Notes: generated from the letters alone by a model not told the origin. Counted from the stretch's first letter, positions 7,814-15,954 are shown. The stretch: 64,000 nucleotides of DNA from an uncultured Acetatifactor sp. (GCA_910577035.1 CAJTKW010000015.1:1-64000); one strand, 5' to 3'. Made by a program: numbers and translations.

Positions 7814-8605
7814 CTAATCTTTGAGCATATTTTCAAGTTCCATGATATTAGCTCCAACATCGCTTTGTTTGTGTGCATCGGAAGCAGTCTCAATTTGCAC
7901 GTTATTTTTTCTCAGAATAGATAATAATTGAGGATTTAAACCAAGTTCAATATCAGAACTGTAATTTAATTGTAGTCCTCCGCTATTTTCGGCATACATA
8001 CTATGTTTATTTAACAACACAGCCAATTTATTATAATATTCTGTTAAATCAATGTTTGGTTTATAGCCAAAACATTTGATTGAGTCAGGATGGGCAAGCC
8101 CGTTAAATAAACCGCTCTCACATAGCTGGAACATAATATCATAATATCTTTTATATACTTCTTCTATGTTCTTACTTTTCCAAATCTCCTTTTGCCCCAT
8201 ATGGTCAAATCCCCAACCGTCAATCCAATGTACAGCACCTGTAAGAAAATGAAAATCATATTTATCAAGGATATCTGCCAGAACATCAGCAGTTTCAGGA
8301 ATATAACAGACTTCAAGACCGAACTTCACTTTTACAGGGTACTTAGTATCTCGTACTCTTTTAATAAAGCTAATGTACTCGGCTATTGAACCGTTCATTC
8401 TTTTTGTTATCTAATTGTTCTGAAAATCGTTATAGGACTTTATTGGTTCGTATACTTTCTCGAATTCAGTAAATTGATGAGTATGCTCAAGCATGTATAT
8501 CTCATCAAGCCCTACAGCTTGTGCAACTTTAATGAATCCCTCAAAAAGATCAATATTATAGCCTATAGGATTTCCATGTAAAAAGTGTACATGTACGTCT
8601 CTCAT
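7814..8605 (-). pseudogene. PHP-family histidinol-phosphatase-like gene with an in-frame amber stop
   Basis: Two frames (8411-8605 and 7814-8398) are in the same register and separated only by TAG plus four codons (ITKR). Together they give a 263-codon PHP-domain phosphoesterase. The N-terminal DVHVHFLHGN and EHTH carry metal-ligand His residues. GLEVCYIPE, HFLTGAVHW, GLAHPD and ETASDAHK supply the remaining ligands. The TAG at 8411-8413 sits where a Trp (TGG) would fit, so one G-to-A change explains it. Without suppression the downstream ATG would give a protein lacking the first metal site. The ribosome binding site GGAGGAATGAATA precedes the start. Confidence 0.8.
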
Positions 8606-9071
8606 TATTCATTCCTCCAATCTTAGTTCACTCGCGAGATTGTAAATCCCGATTTATCGTCGGCTCTATTATACAGCTTTAATTTGCTAAATGGAATAAG
8701 CTTTCTGAATGATTTTCAGTGAATGAATACACTGAATTATGCTATAAAATTTATCTGTTTTTCATCCGTTGGCACGAAATGACTATTTTACGGGAATGGA
8801 AAGCAAAAAGAGCCATTGGACAGCCCTTATCCTCCCGCTAATATTTTTTGATTTTCCTGTGTACTATCACGGAAACCCCCGACTTTTGCGTGAAAGTATA
8901 CTTTTGCCTGCGAGTACCAAAAATCCTATGGCATTATTTTTTTATTGCCGCCTGTGCCGCTGTTATACTTTGATGACTTTTACCCCTCTTTACCCCATTT
9001 ACCCCACCCAATTCGACATTCGACAAACGGGATTCGACAAAATCCATATCTTTCAGTGCTACGAAATCGCA
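8606..9071. other. Gene-poor interval with one possible small peptide
   Basis: The plus-strand frame across this interval looks random. On the minus strand 8934-9047 encodes a basic peptide of 37 residues (MDFVESRLSN... AAIKK) about 25 bases after the GNAT toxin gene. Its ribosome binding site is weak, so it may be a remnant. A TATAAT-like box for the PHP gene lies near 8670. No element or RNA is recognised. Confidence 0.3.
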
Positions 9072-9686
9072 TCAGAGTAGCCTTAAAAGCTGTACCAGCT
9101 CATGCGACTCCTCCGCATCTGATGCGGTCTGCCTTGTATCAAACTGTGAAAAACGGTTGTCACGGTAAAATGATAACAGCTTTTCCTCATTTTCTGCCTC
9201 TAAGAAGGTCACTACGCCTCCGCCCAAATACTGTATCTCTTTAATTTTATCCCAGGCAAGTTTAAGCAGTTCTGCTCCCGTGATTTCTGTTCCGCCACTC
9301 TCCGAGAAGTTTTTCCCAAGTTGTGCAATCAGATATGCCGACATGGTATAGGTATCCGATTTTTCATCCAACTCACTGATTCGCAACAGCTTTCTTTTCA
9401 TAGTATTACTCACTGTTTCACCCCTTACCGTCAATGGTTTTAATGCAAGGGTAAAATATCCAAGTAATCTGACATCCTCTGCTGAAACTACAAGATATGT
9501 AACAGACTGGTTCTTTTTCGTGAATTCTATGGCACTTTTTTTCAAAAAACGTTCCACGTCCTTATTCTTCGGACTGGAAAAGCCGGAAAGCAACTCAACC
9601 AGTGCTGGCTCTCCGGCTTCTTCATCATTCCCCAATGCCAAATACTCACGGATATTGACTGAAAAGAATTTATCATTTCCCGGCAT
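9072..9686 (-). CDS. GNAT-type acetyltransferase toxin (putative)
   Basis: A 204-residue GNAT-fold protein. Strands around VTYLVVSAEDVRLLGYFTLA and the late VVTFLEAENEEKLLSFYRDNRF helix match GNAT motifs A/B of Clostridia proteins found next to a small antitoxin. Its start overlaps the end of the 68-residue gene upstream by 14 bases, the usual arrangement of GNAT toxin modules in which the toxin acetylates aminoacyl-tRNA. The acetyl-CoA loop is not a textbook QxxGxG/A, so a non-toxin acetyltransferase remains possible. Confidence 0.65.
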   Translation of the reverse strand: MPGNDKFFSVNIREYLALGNDEEAGEPALVELLSGFSSPKNKDVERFLKKSAIEFTKKNQSVTYLVVSAEDVRLLGYFTLALKPLTVRGETVSNTMKRKLLRISELDEKSDTYTMSAYLIAQLGKNFSESGGTEITGAELLKLAWDKIKEIQYLGGGVVTFLEAENEEKLLSFYRDNRFSQFDTRQTASDAEESHELVQLLRLL

Positions 9687-9879
9687 TTTCCTTCTCCTTT
9701 ATTTTCATCTTCCGCAGCCGCATCATTTCCCTCAATTCAGGTTCTCCTTTTATCTCTCTTGCCGCTACAGGTATATGAACAGGACGGTTCTTGGCAGATT
9801 CTTCAATCGCATTGACAAACATCTCCACCTGTTCCTTGCCGGAAATGACAAAATTCTTTGTGATACTTGAAGTTGCCAT
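9673..9879 (-). CDS. Antitoxin-like partner of the GNAT protein
   Basis: A 68-residue protein starting MATSSITKNFVISG, with GGGAGG 8 bases upstream. It has a short strand-helix N-terminus (KEQVEMFVNAIEES) and a basic C-terminal tail (MRLRKMKIKEKE), as in small antitoxins encoded immediately before GNAT toxins in Lachnospiraceae. It overlaps the toxin gene by 14 bases. It probably neutralises the toxin and represses the pair from the AT-rich repeat region directly upstream. Confidence 0.62.
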   Translation of the reverse strand: MATSSITKNFVISGKEQVEMFVNAIEESAKNRPVHIPVAAREIKGEPELREMMRLRKMKIKEKENAGK

Positions 9880-9907
9880 AATAAACACCTCCCTTGTTAG
9901 TATGGTT

Positions 9908-10053
9908 CTTCCGTTGCAATTCATACTTTTCTATCTGTATTTTATTATTTCATATCGGCTAATACAACAAAACTTTTATGAATTTTTATCATCTCTTTTT
10001 TCACTTGCCAACTACCCGATTCAGAGGGAAGATACGACACCAAGAAAGGAGGG
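9908..10053 (+). repeat. Long direct repeat, copy B
   Basis: Counterpart of 1-147. It fills the space between the divergent antitoxin (minus) and the 10060 gene (plus), ending in that gene's AAGGAGGG ribosome binding site. It should therefore contain promoters for both directions. Confidence 0.8.
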
Positions 10054-10059
10054 ATTGGA

Positions 10060-10341
10060 TTGGAAAAGGATTCTGCACTGTACCAACTCATGGACATACG
10101 CATGAACAGTGTCATGAATGGCATCACAAATGATGACGGGGAATACCAGGCAATTCTCCGGAAGTCTGACGAATATTCCGGCAGGCTTGAAAGAATAGGG
10201 CTACCGGTGGATGTCCGGCAATTGATCCACCAATACGTCAGCGAACAGAACGCACCCGGCTCCCGGTATGGAATGCTCGCCTACCTGAACACGAAAAAGG
10301 GGCTTAGAATAAAGGCTCTTTTTTCGTTTCCTCACTCGTAG
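10060..10341 (+). CDS. Small helical hypothetical protein
   Basis: A 93-residue protein with a TTG start 6 bases after AAGGAGGG. Residues 1-70 are predicted helical (LYQLMDIRMNSVMNG, then YSGRLERIGLPVDVRQLIHQYV). It resembles small clostridial proteins annotated as DUF6809-like, but I am not sure. The last 15 codons run through a hairpin with a T-run (10289-10329), so the natural C-terminus may have been replaced by junction sequence. Function unknown. Confidence 0.5.
   Translation: MEKDSALYQLMDIRMNSVMNGITNDDGEYQAILRKSDEYSGRLERIGLPVDVRQLIHQYVSEQNAPGSRYGMLAYLNTKKGLRIKALFSFPHS
10289..10329 (+). terminator. Terminator-like hairpin
   Basis: CGAAAAAGGGGC pairs with GGCTCTTTTTTCG across a 10-base loop. 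The T-rich right arm makes it a plausible intrinsic terminator for the plus-strand small gene, although it lies inside its open frame. Confidence 0.45.
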
Positions 10342-10410
10342 TAAAACCGTAATAACCCACTTTCCCAAGTGCCGCGATTTGCCCCGTTCTGCCCCACAAG
10401 TGCCGCCAAT

Positions 10411-10540
10411 TCCCCGGACAATCATTGTTAAGCCATTCCTTGCTAATTGCCATTGTTCCCTCTATATAGTACGCAATATAATATTTCCGGTAAGCATTAG
10501 GAATCCCACATCTTTTTAATATAGGCTCAATAATAGATCT
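10411..10540 (-). pseudogene. TetR-family C-terminal remnant
   Basis: Minus-strand codons read IEPILKRCGIPNAYRKYY followed by IAYYIEGTMAISKEW and LNNDCPG. This is characteristic of the ligand-domain end of TetR regulators (TetR_C, dhaS-like). No start, helix-turn-helix or proper end remains. Another trace of gene turnover at this site. Confidence 0.6.
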
Positions 10541-10590
10541 CTTTCCATACGTTTTTCAGATACCTTTTCATATCAAATAGAGCACTCCCG

Positions 10591-11118
10591 TCATTCCACC
10601 CAAAAAACTCTGCTCTCCTTACGTTCTGCAGCTTCCGGAATTTCTCCGTCTGCATACCCAACCGCGCAGTGGCCTATGCCTTCCCATTCACCCTCTACCC
10701 CAAGATCTGCAAGCAGCTGCTGCCATTCCTGGGTTTCAAATTCCTCCTTTGCCCGGTGAATCCATATACTTCCCAGCCCAAGCGAATGAGCTGCCAGCAT
10801 CATATTCCCCAGAACAAGGCTCCCGTCATAAACATGAGTCGGCCAATTTTTATCCGCAAGCACGATCAAAATTGCCGGTGCACCATAAAACGGATCAAAG
10901 CCTTCCGGCCAGCCGCCTATCCTGCAATTAGCGGCAGAAAGCCTGTCCCTTACCTTTCGATCAGTAACGGCAACCGTGATAACCGCCTGCTTCCCCTTTC
11001 CGCTGGCGGCATAAAGGCCTGCCTCAATAATCTGCTCCAAATCCTTCCTTGCGGGCATTTCCGCCTTAAATTTGCGGATACTTCTGCGCCCTTCCATTGC
11101 CTGAATGATCTCGTTCAT
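10591..11118 (-). CDS. Nitroreductase family protein
   Basis: A 175-residue FMN-dependent nitroreductase-fold oxidoreductase. RRSIRKFK near residue 10 is the classical phosphate-binding start, and GLGSIWIHRAKEEF and GHCAVGYADGE are the usual C-terminal blocks. It likely reduces nitro or quinone compounds with NAD(P)H in the cytosol. The start MNEII has GGAGGG 7 bases upstream; an in-frame ATG five codons earlier overlaps that site. Confidence 0.87.
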   Translation of the reverse strand: MNEIIQAMEGRRSIRKFKAEMPARKDLEQIIEAGLYAASGKGKQAVITVAVTDRKVRDRLSAANCRIGGWPEGFDPFYGAPAILIVLADKNWPTHVYDGSLVLGNMMLAAHSLGLGSIWIHRAKEEFETQEWQQLLADLGVEGEWEGIGHCAVGYADGEIPEAAERKESRVFWVE

Positions 11119-11175
11119 AGCTTTTCCCTCCATTCAATTCTTATTACCGCCTTAACCCATCCAGGCGGCGGACCG

Positions 11176-11433
11176 TCATTTCTTCAAATAATCACTGAAT
11201 TCCTTCAACTCTTTTTTCCTGCTCTCAGGAAGACTGTTGCACTCCATATTGCAGATTGCTCCCTCTAACGCATACAAGTGAACCAGACATACATTCGGAT
11301 ACTTTTCTTTTAATTTCAGAAAAGCCTGCTCAGCGCCCGAACCAACTAATTCCTCCGCCGTATTGATCCCCACGGAACCCAGCTTTTTTGCCATCTCTCT
11401 TCCAATATTCATCATTGAAGCTAATTCTGCCAT
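11176..11433 (-). CDS. TfoX C-terminal domain protein
   Basis: An 85-residue protein that consists entirely of a TfoX-C (helix-hairpin-helix-like) domain: MNIGREMAKKLGSVGI then TAEELVGSGAEQAFLKL and ALEGAICNM. In proteobacteria the domain belongs to the competence regulator Sxy/TfoX; stand-alone forms in Firmicutes have no known role. I start at MAELASM because GGAGGG lies 4-5 bases upstream. The 26 in-frame codons before it may be the tail of a lost gene. Confidence 0.8.
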   Translation of the reverse strand: MAELASMMNIGREMAKKLGSVGINTAEELVGSGAEQAFLKLKEKYPNVCLVHLYALEGAICNMECNSLPESRKKELKEFSDYLKK

Positions 11434-11593
11434 TTTTCCCTCCGTATTACAGCTGTAAACGCTGAATTCCTCCAGCCCTTTCTCCAGATCAGAAACATGA
11501 TACAGTATCATATTTGCAACGACGACATATCATTTGAGACAATCCAGTTTCCAAAGTCCGTCTTACCCGTTGGATATTTATCATGAATGGATA

Positions 11594-11758
11594 TTACTGT
11601 CCTCCGCTAAATGGACAATACTGCTCCTTTGCTGCATCCTGTATACCAATGGTATTTGTCTCAAATATATCTGCTTTGTTTTCCTGCAGACATTCCTGCA
11701 GCATTTCATAGGTGTCACGTCCACCATCAACGCTGTGTTTCCTGATCTCTAAACACAT
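11594..11758 (-). pseudogene. Unassigned coding remnant
   Basis: A 54-residue frame (MCLEIRKHSVDGGRDTYEML... CPFSGGQ) with coding-like composition but no ribosome binding site and an in-frame stop just upstream. It overlaps the end of the next remnant in another frame. Probably the tail of a lost enzyme; family not recognised. Confidence 0.35.
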
Positions 11759-12046
11759 GGCGCACCCTCAAAGCATAGAATTACACCCCAAAATGATGCC
11801 GGAGTACCAAATCCAAATATCCTGTCAGATACCCCTATCCTGTCATGATTCATCATCCTATTATATTTGAGCTTGTCCCTCAGTTCCTCCGTTATTCCTG
11901 CTTCCGCACATGCCTGCGCCGCCAGATCCGGCAAGCTCCATCTCCACGGCAATACATCCTTCTTTTCTCAGCTTTTCGGCTTTTCCCGATGTTTCACGAT
12001 ACACGACATCGGTAGTCCACGTGCGCCCCGCCACAATACCCTTCAT
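11749..12046 (-). pseudogene. Nucleoside phosphorylase remnant
   Basis: The 5' part (about 11940-12046) reads GRTWTTDVVYRETSGKAEKL then GCIAVEMELAG, clearly the same family as the intact gene at 4155-4916 (KGKTWTTDSFYRET, SVEMECAAL). After VEMELAG the frame is lost. A second frame continues (AQACAEAGITEELRDKLKYN) without phosphorylase similarity, so it may be unrelated sequence joined at the break. Both ends are missing. Confidence 0.65.
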
Positions 12047-12111
12047 TCAAATACCTGTTGAGGCAGTTTTGAATGCTCCCGTCTTATGGTTTTAGCGTCC
12101 AAAAACTGGCT

Positions 12112-13044
12112 TTATTTCACATCGCTGCTTAAGTCAATTCTGTCAATTCCCAAAATATTGCGGGATGACAGATACATAAAACTGCCTTCTATCCAGGTGC
12201 AGCCCGACAGCTTTAAGGGTGTATTCATTACCTTTACCTTTTCCAAAGTATCTTTCTTCCAAAAGGCAATTTCCGAGCAGGGGTAAGAGACCGTTATCAG
12301 CATATCTTTGAACATTCCCGCGCAGAAAAACATTTTTTTATGTACATTTCTGGCTAAGTTCTCAACTTCAAAGTTCCGCAGGCTGATTTTAAAAAGCTTT
12401 CCGTCATGGCCTGCGGCATATAAGGTTTCTCCGTCGATATACAGATCACCGATATTTTTCTTTCCTAAAACAATCTGCTTTATAACCGAAAGATTCCTTT
12501 TGTCCAATAACAGCAATTTTCCCTCTACCGTTCCGCATACCAGACAGGAAGCATATGTTTTGACACTCCACATACTGCTTTCGGAAACAATAAACTCCTT
12601 TTTCTGATACGACTGCCTGTCCAGAGTAATCATCTTTCCGTTTCGGATAGAGCAGTAAATCGTATCGTCGTCAACCGCAATCCCGCATATATCAGAACTC
12701 AGATCATTGCCTAACTGCCATTTTCCAAGCAGTTCATAATTCCTTTGGTTTATTCCATAAAGTGTACAAAAATCATATGCAAAGATCTGTTCCCCATCTG
12801 CAGCCAGTTTTCTCGATAAACCCTCCTTCTCAAAAACCGTCTTTTGCAGGATCATCTTCCGGGAGCATTTGTCAATTTTCATCAGCCTTGTCCCGCACAT
12901 GCAGTCAATGCACTGCTCCCCAATATGGAAGCCTGTTACAATTCCGCCCAACTCTGCAATATGCTCCATACTCTGCCATTCGCCTCCTGCCAAAGAAAAA
13001 GTGTTCCGGAGTCCACCATTCTGTTTTCTACCAAAGCATAACAT
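12112..13044 (-). CDS. Beta-propeller-like hypothetical protein
   Basis: A 310-residue protein with repeated four-strand blocks of the PQQ/WD40-like type (ICGIAVDDDTIYCSIRNGK, NIGDLYIDGETLYAAGHDGK, GCTWIEGSFMYLSSRN). It probably folds as a six- or seven-blade propeller. There is no signal peptide and it is Cys-rich, so cytosolic. There is no good ribosome binding site at the first ATG (13042-13044); the true start could lie downstream. Function unknown; it may be the remains of a longer gene. Confidence 0.55.
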   Translation of the reverse strand: MLCFGRKQNGGLRNTFSLAGGEWQSMEHIAELGGIVTGFHIGEQCIDCMCGTRLMKIDKCSRKMILQKTVFEKEGLSRKLAADGEQIFAYDFCTLYGINQRNYELLGKWQLGNDLSSDICGIAVDDDTIYCSIRNGKMITLDRQSYQKKEFIVSESSMWSVKTYASCLVCGTVEGKLLLLDKRNLSVIKQIVLGKKNIGDLYIDGETLYAAGHDGKLFKISLRNFEVENLARNVHKKMFFCAGMFKDMLITVSYPCSEIAFWKKDTLEKVKVMNTPLKLSGCTWIEGSFMYLSSRNILGIDRIDLSSDVK

Positions 13045-13167
13045 AAAACGAGCCTGTATTCAATCTCTCCTGCATTTTCGCCTTAAGACACCCTATTATC
13101 TGATCTGTTTTAGCAGCCAACCGTCCGCAGCCAAGAATCAATTCACCTCCGGCTTCAGCAAATCCGT
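13045..13167. other. Interval with a possible short coding remnant
   Basis: On the minus strand a frame of about 50 codons (GFAEAGGELILGCG... FYVMLW) begins as the P-loop gene ends and runs to the start of the propeller gene. It has no convincing start and may be a remnant. Confidence 0.25.
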
Positions 13168-13950
13168 TTACTTCCACAGGGAAGTAAAGTCCCCCTTCGC
13201 CGGAAGGATGCTGGCCCTGTCCCCTACAATCTCACGGACAATGCGCAATTCCACCTGCTGCCTGTGCTTCAAATGCGTAATCAAATCTTCAAACCCCTTA
13301 TATCCGTGAGCCTTTCCGTAAGGCGAGTTCACCAGATATTCCATCATCACCGGATACCACATCTGATTTCCCGCCTCGTCGGAACGCTCCTTCTGAATGA
13401 TCCGTATGTTTTCCTCGATTTTATCGCTGCACAAATACAGCAGTCTAAAATTCTCCTTCCGTATTACGGCATAAAGCCTCCTGTAAAACTCCATAATTTC
13501 TTCGTCGTCAAGCTGATGAAACAGAATCAAATCCTCCACAATATTCTGCATAAAAGCACACTCAAACAGATAGCCGCTGTCCTGAAACCGCCTGTACCTT
13601 TCAAAGACGATTTTCCCCAGCTCCTGCAGGGTTTTCCTGCCATTATAAATCTCATACCGCTCTAAATCCTTATGAAATCCGGGTATGTCCGTAAGTATCT
13701 TTGTGTAGGTCACAATATAATGATCCCCCTCCCGGTAGGTACACGCTTCCATCTCACTGCGAAGGGGCGCATACCTTTCAAGCGCCGCAGTATACTCTTC
13801 TTCGTTCATCCATGTACACCAGGCCAGCTCCACCGGCGAATATTCTCCCTCCCGGCATACCCGGTACTCCGGCCTTTGACCGGCAATTCTTTGCAGCAGG
13901 GTGGATTTCCCCATCCCCTGCAGTCCTTCGATAAATATGTTTTCTCTCAT
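13168..13950 (-). CDS. P-loop nucleoside/nucleotide kinase-like protein
   Basis: A 260-residue protein with a Walker A motif at its N-terminus (GLQGMGKST, residues 9-17) and a kinase-like lid and helical middle (FECAFMQNIVEDLILFHQ; DKIEENIRIIQKERS). It resembles clostridial P-loop proteins of the deoxynucleoside/thymidylate-kinase-like group; the substrate is unknown. Its ATG overlaps the ABC-F stop (ATGA, 13947-13950), so it is translationally coupled to that gene and governed by the same leader. Confidence 0.7.
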   Translation of the reverse strand: MRENIFIEGLQGMGKSTLLQRIAGQRPEYRVCREGEYSPVELAWCTWMNEEEYTAALERYAPLRSEMEACTYREGDHYIVTYTKILTDIPGFHKDLERYEIYNGRKTLQELGKIVFERYRRFQDSGYLFECAFMQNIVEDLILFHQLDDEEIMEFYRRLYAVIRKENFRLLYLCSDKIEENIRIIQKERSDEAGNQMWYPVMMEYLVNSPYGKAHGYKGFEDLITHLKHRQQVELRIVREIVGDRASILPAKGDFTSLWK

Positions 13951-15476
13951 AAAAGCTCCACCGTCCCCGTCGCAATTTTTTCTCTGAACCTGACGTCATG
14001 CTCTACAAACAGCATCGTCGGTTCATACTCCAGAATCAACTTTTCAAGCTGCATTCTGGAAAAAACATCCACATAGTTCAGCGGCTCATCCCATACATAC
14101 AGGTGAGCCGGAACGAGCAGGCTTGCCGCAATCAGCACCTTCTTTTTCTGCCCCTCGGAATATTCCTCCATGCCCTTCAAAAACTGCCCCCGCTCCAGAT
14201 CAAGCTGCCTGAGTATAGCGCAAAACAGGCTCTCATCCAGCTCCCTCCCTTTACAGAATTCGGAAATACTGCCCCGGAGCGTGGAGGTATCCTGATTCAC
14301 AAAGGAAACGGTCAGACCGGAAGCAGTCTCGCAGACTCCGGTTTCCCTGACAGGCGGCGCATGCTGTATAACCCCCGCCCTATGCAGAATCATTTTCAGC
14401 AGCGTTGACTTGCCGCACCCGTTGCTGCCGTGGAGCGCGATCCGCTGGCCCCGGCTGATTTCAAAGGTAAGCCCTGTAAAAAGCGGCCCCTTCGCCCCCT
14501 CATATTCCAACGCATACTCCCTGACATTCACGAGGGTTTCCCTGTGATGCCTAAGGGGCATCATCTTCAGATCCGCCGGCCGCTCCAGATCTGCCAGCAG
14601 GCCCTCCTTCTCTTCAATCTCCCGGCGGATGCGTTTCTCCATCTGCCTGACCCGGCTCTGCATCTTTTTCGTCTTAGCGCCGATGAAGGCTCTGGCGTCT
14701 ATAGATCTGTCATGCTCTTTTATGGGGTCAAAGCCAATCTTTGTCGCTTCGTTTTTGTCAGCCCAGGCGGCAGTACGCGCCGCTGCCTGCTTTAATTTTC
14801 CGATTTCCTTCAGATGCTTTTCGTTCTCTGCCTGCTCAAACTGATCCCTGCGCTGTTTGTTTTCCTGCCATATAGAAAAATTGCCGCTCTGCAGCTCGAT
14901 GGACTGCCGATTCAGCACCAGCACATGATCCACACAGAAATCCAACAGGTCTCTGTCATGAGACACCAGAATAAACCCCTTCTTAGATGCCAGATAATGC
15001 TTAACGATCTCTCTGGAAGCATGATCCAGATGATTGGTAGGCTCATCAATCAGCAGAAACTCATTTTCTTCCGAAAACAGCACTGCCAGAAGTATCTTGG
15101 TCTGTTCTCCGGGGCTTAAAGCACCAAAAGGTCTGTACAGAATTTCCGCCGTCCGGCCCAGTTGTTCCAGCTCACGGATCACACGCCAGTCTTCGCACCC
15201 CGGCTTTAATTCCTCCATAAACTCCGCCGCCGGCTGCAGCATCTGTTCCCCGCTGACAGTATAAGGAAAATAGTCAAATCTCTCCCCGGCGCTGATCGCT
15301 CCCTGATACGGATACTCCCCCTGCAGCAGCTTAAGAAACGTGGTCTTGCCTTTACCGTTACGCCCCAGCAGCCCCAGCCTCCAATCCGTGTCAATCGAAA
15401 AGGACACGTCCTCAAAAATATTATCAATGCTCCCTTCATAGCCAAAAGTCAGATGACTTACATTAATCTGTGCCAT
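13947..15476 (-). CDS. ABC-F ribosomal protection protein (Lsa-like)
   Basis: A 509-residue protein with two ABC domains and no membrane segment, as in ABC-F proteins. Walker A motifs are GRNGKGKT (38-45) and GSNGCGKST. The signatures are LSPGEQTK and YSEGQKKK, and the Walker B/H-loop is LLIDEPTNHLD. A charged interdomain linker (about 205-300) would reach the peptidyl-transferase centre. Length and linker fit Lsa/Vga-type proteins, which displace lincosamide, pleuromutilin or streptogramin A antibiotics from the ribosome. The start MAQINVSHL has GGAAGGGGG upstream. It is preceded by a 280-base leader with a small upstream frame and an intrinsic terminator, which suggests antibiotic-responsive attenuation. 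Confidence 0.85.
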   Translation of the reverse strand: MAQINVSHLTFGYEGSIDNIFEDVSFSIDTDWRLGLLGRNGKGKTTFLKLLQGEYPYQGAISAGERFDYFPYTVSGEQMLQPAAEFMEELKPGCEDWRVIRELEQLGRTAEILYRPFGALSPGEQTKILLAVLFSEENEFLLIDEPTNHLDHASREIVKHYLASKKGFILVSHDRDLLDFCVDHVLVLNRQSIELQSGNFSIWQENKQRRDQFEQAENEKHLKEIGKLKQAAARTAAWADKNEATKIGFDPIKEHDRSIDARAFIGAKTKKMQSRVRQMEKRIRREIEEKEGLLADLERPADLKMMPLRHHRETLVNVREYALEYEGAKGPLFTGLTFEISRGQRIALHGSNGCGKSTLLKMILHRAGVIQHAPPVRETGVCETASGLTVSFVNQDTSTLRGSISEFCKGRELDESLFCAILRQLDLERGQFLKGMEEYSEGQKKKVLIAASLLVPAHLYVWDEPLNYVDVFSRMQLEKLILEYEPTMLFVEHDVRFREKIATGTVELL

Positions 15477-15493
15477 ATGAATTCCCCCTTCCA

Positions 15494-15528
15494 TAAAATA
15501 AAGGAACCGTTTGCTGCCAAACAGTTCC
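15494..15528 (-). terminator. Attenuator hairpin before the ABC-F gene
   Basis: On the minus strand GGAAC-GTTTG pairs with CAAAC-GTTCC (one internal mismatch, 4-6 base loop) and is followed by TTTATTTTAT, just before the ABC-F ribosome binding site. Position and shape fit a leader terminator that would be bypassed when a ribosome stalls upstream. An ATG-TAG minimal frame lies at 15530-15535, touching the stem. Confidence 0.7.
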
Positions 15529-15724
15529 CCTACATTCTCCAAACCTCTATTGCAGATGGCACAGACTGATCACAATGCCTGCCCTGATATTCACCGGAAT
15601 TTTCCCAAAAATTGCCGCACAAAAAAGAGAGGTTATGAGAACATAATCCACTTTTGGCAACATGACGCAAACAGCACAGGAATACCCTGAAACTGTTTCT
15701 GATCTTCATGCAATCAAAAGTAAA

Positions 15725-15736
15725 TTATATTCTCAT
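15725..15736 (-). CDS. Possible three-residue leader peptide (MRI)
   Basis: ATG AGA ATA TAA preceded by GGAGAGGGG with 7 bases spacing, at the 5' end of the ABC-F leader, about 25 bases from the predicted transcription start. Very short leader peptides are known upstream of several ABC-F resistance genes. Function is inferred from position only. Confidence 0.45.
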   Translation of the reverse strand: MRI

Positions 15737-15765
15737 CCTTTCACCCCTCTCCTTATGCTATAGCC

Positions 15766-15794
15766 ATTTTAGCACGCTGCCTGTACTTTGTCAA
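15766..15794 (-). promoter_or_regulatory. Promoter of the ABC-F/P-loop operon
   Basis: On the minus strand a perfect TTGACA (15789-15794) and TAAAAT (15766-15771) are separated by exactly 17 bases. Transcription would begin near 15759 and give a leader of about 280 bases. Confidence 0.75.
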
Positions 15795-15954
15795 ACCGGA
15801 ATGCGCCGAACCCGTAATTTTATGGATTCTAATATTGCTTTTACCGGCAAAATCAAATATCATAATAATGCCCCTTATCCGCTTCAACGGACATACCACC
15901 AACATCAGGGACCAAAAGATAAACCTGTGCTCTCACGAAAGGAAAGTGAATGCC

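Noticed and set aside
8769..9080. 103-codon plus-strand frame
   Set aside because: No ribosome binding site, unlikely composition, and it overlaps the end of the GNAT gene.
15530..15709. 59-codon frame in the ABC-F leader (minus strand)
   Set aside because: It has no ribosome binding site and would run into the attenuator stem; the three-codon frame at 15725-15736 has better signals.
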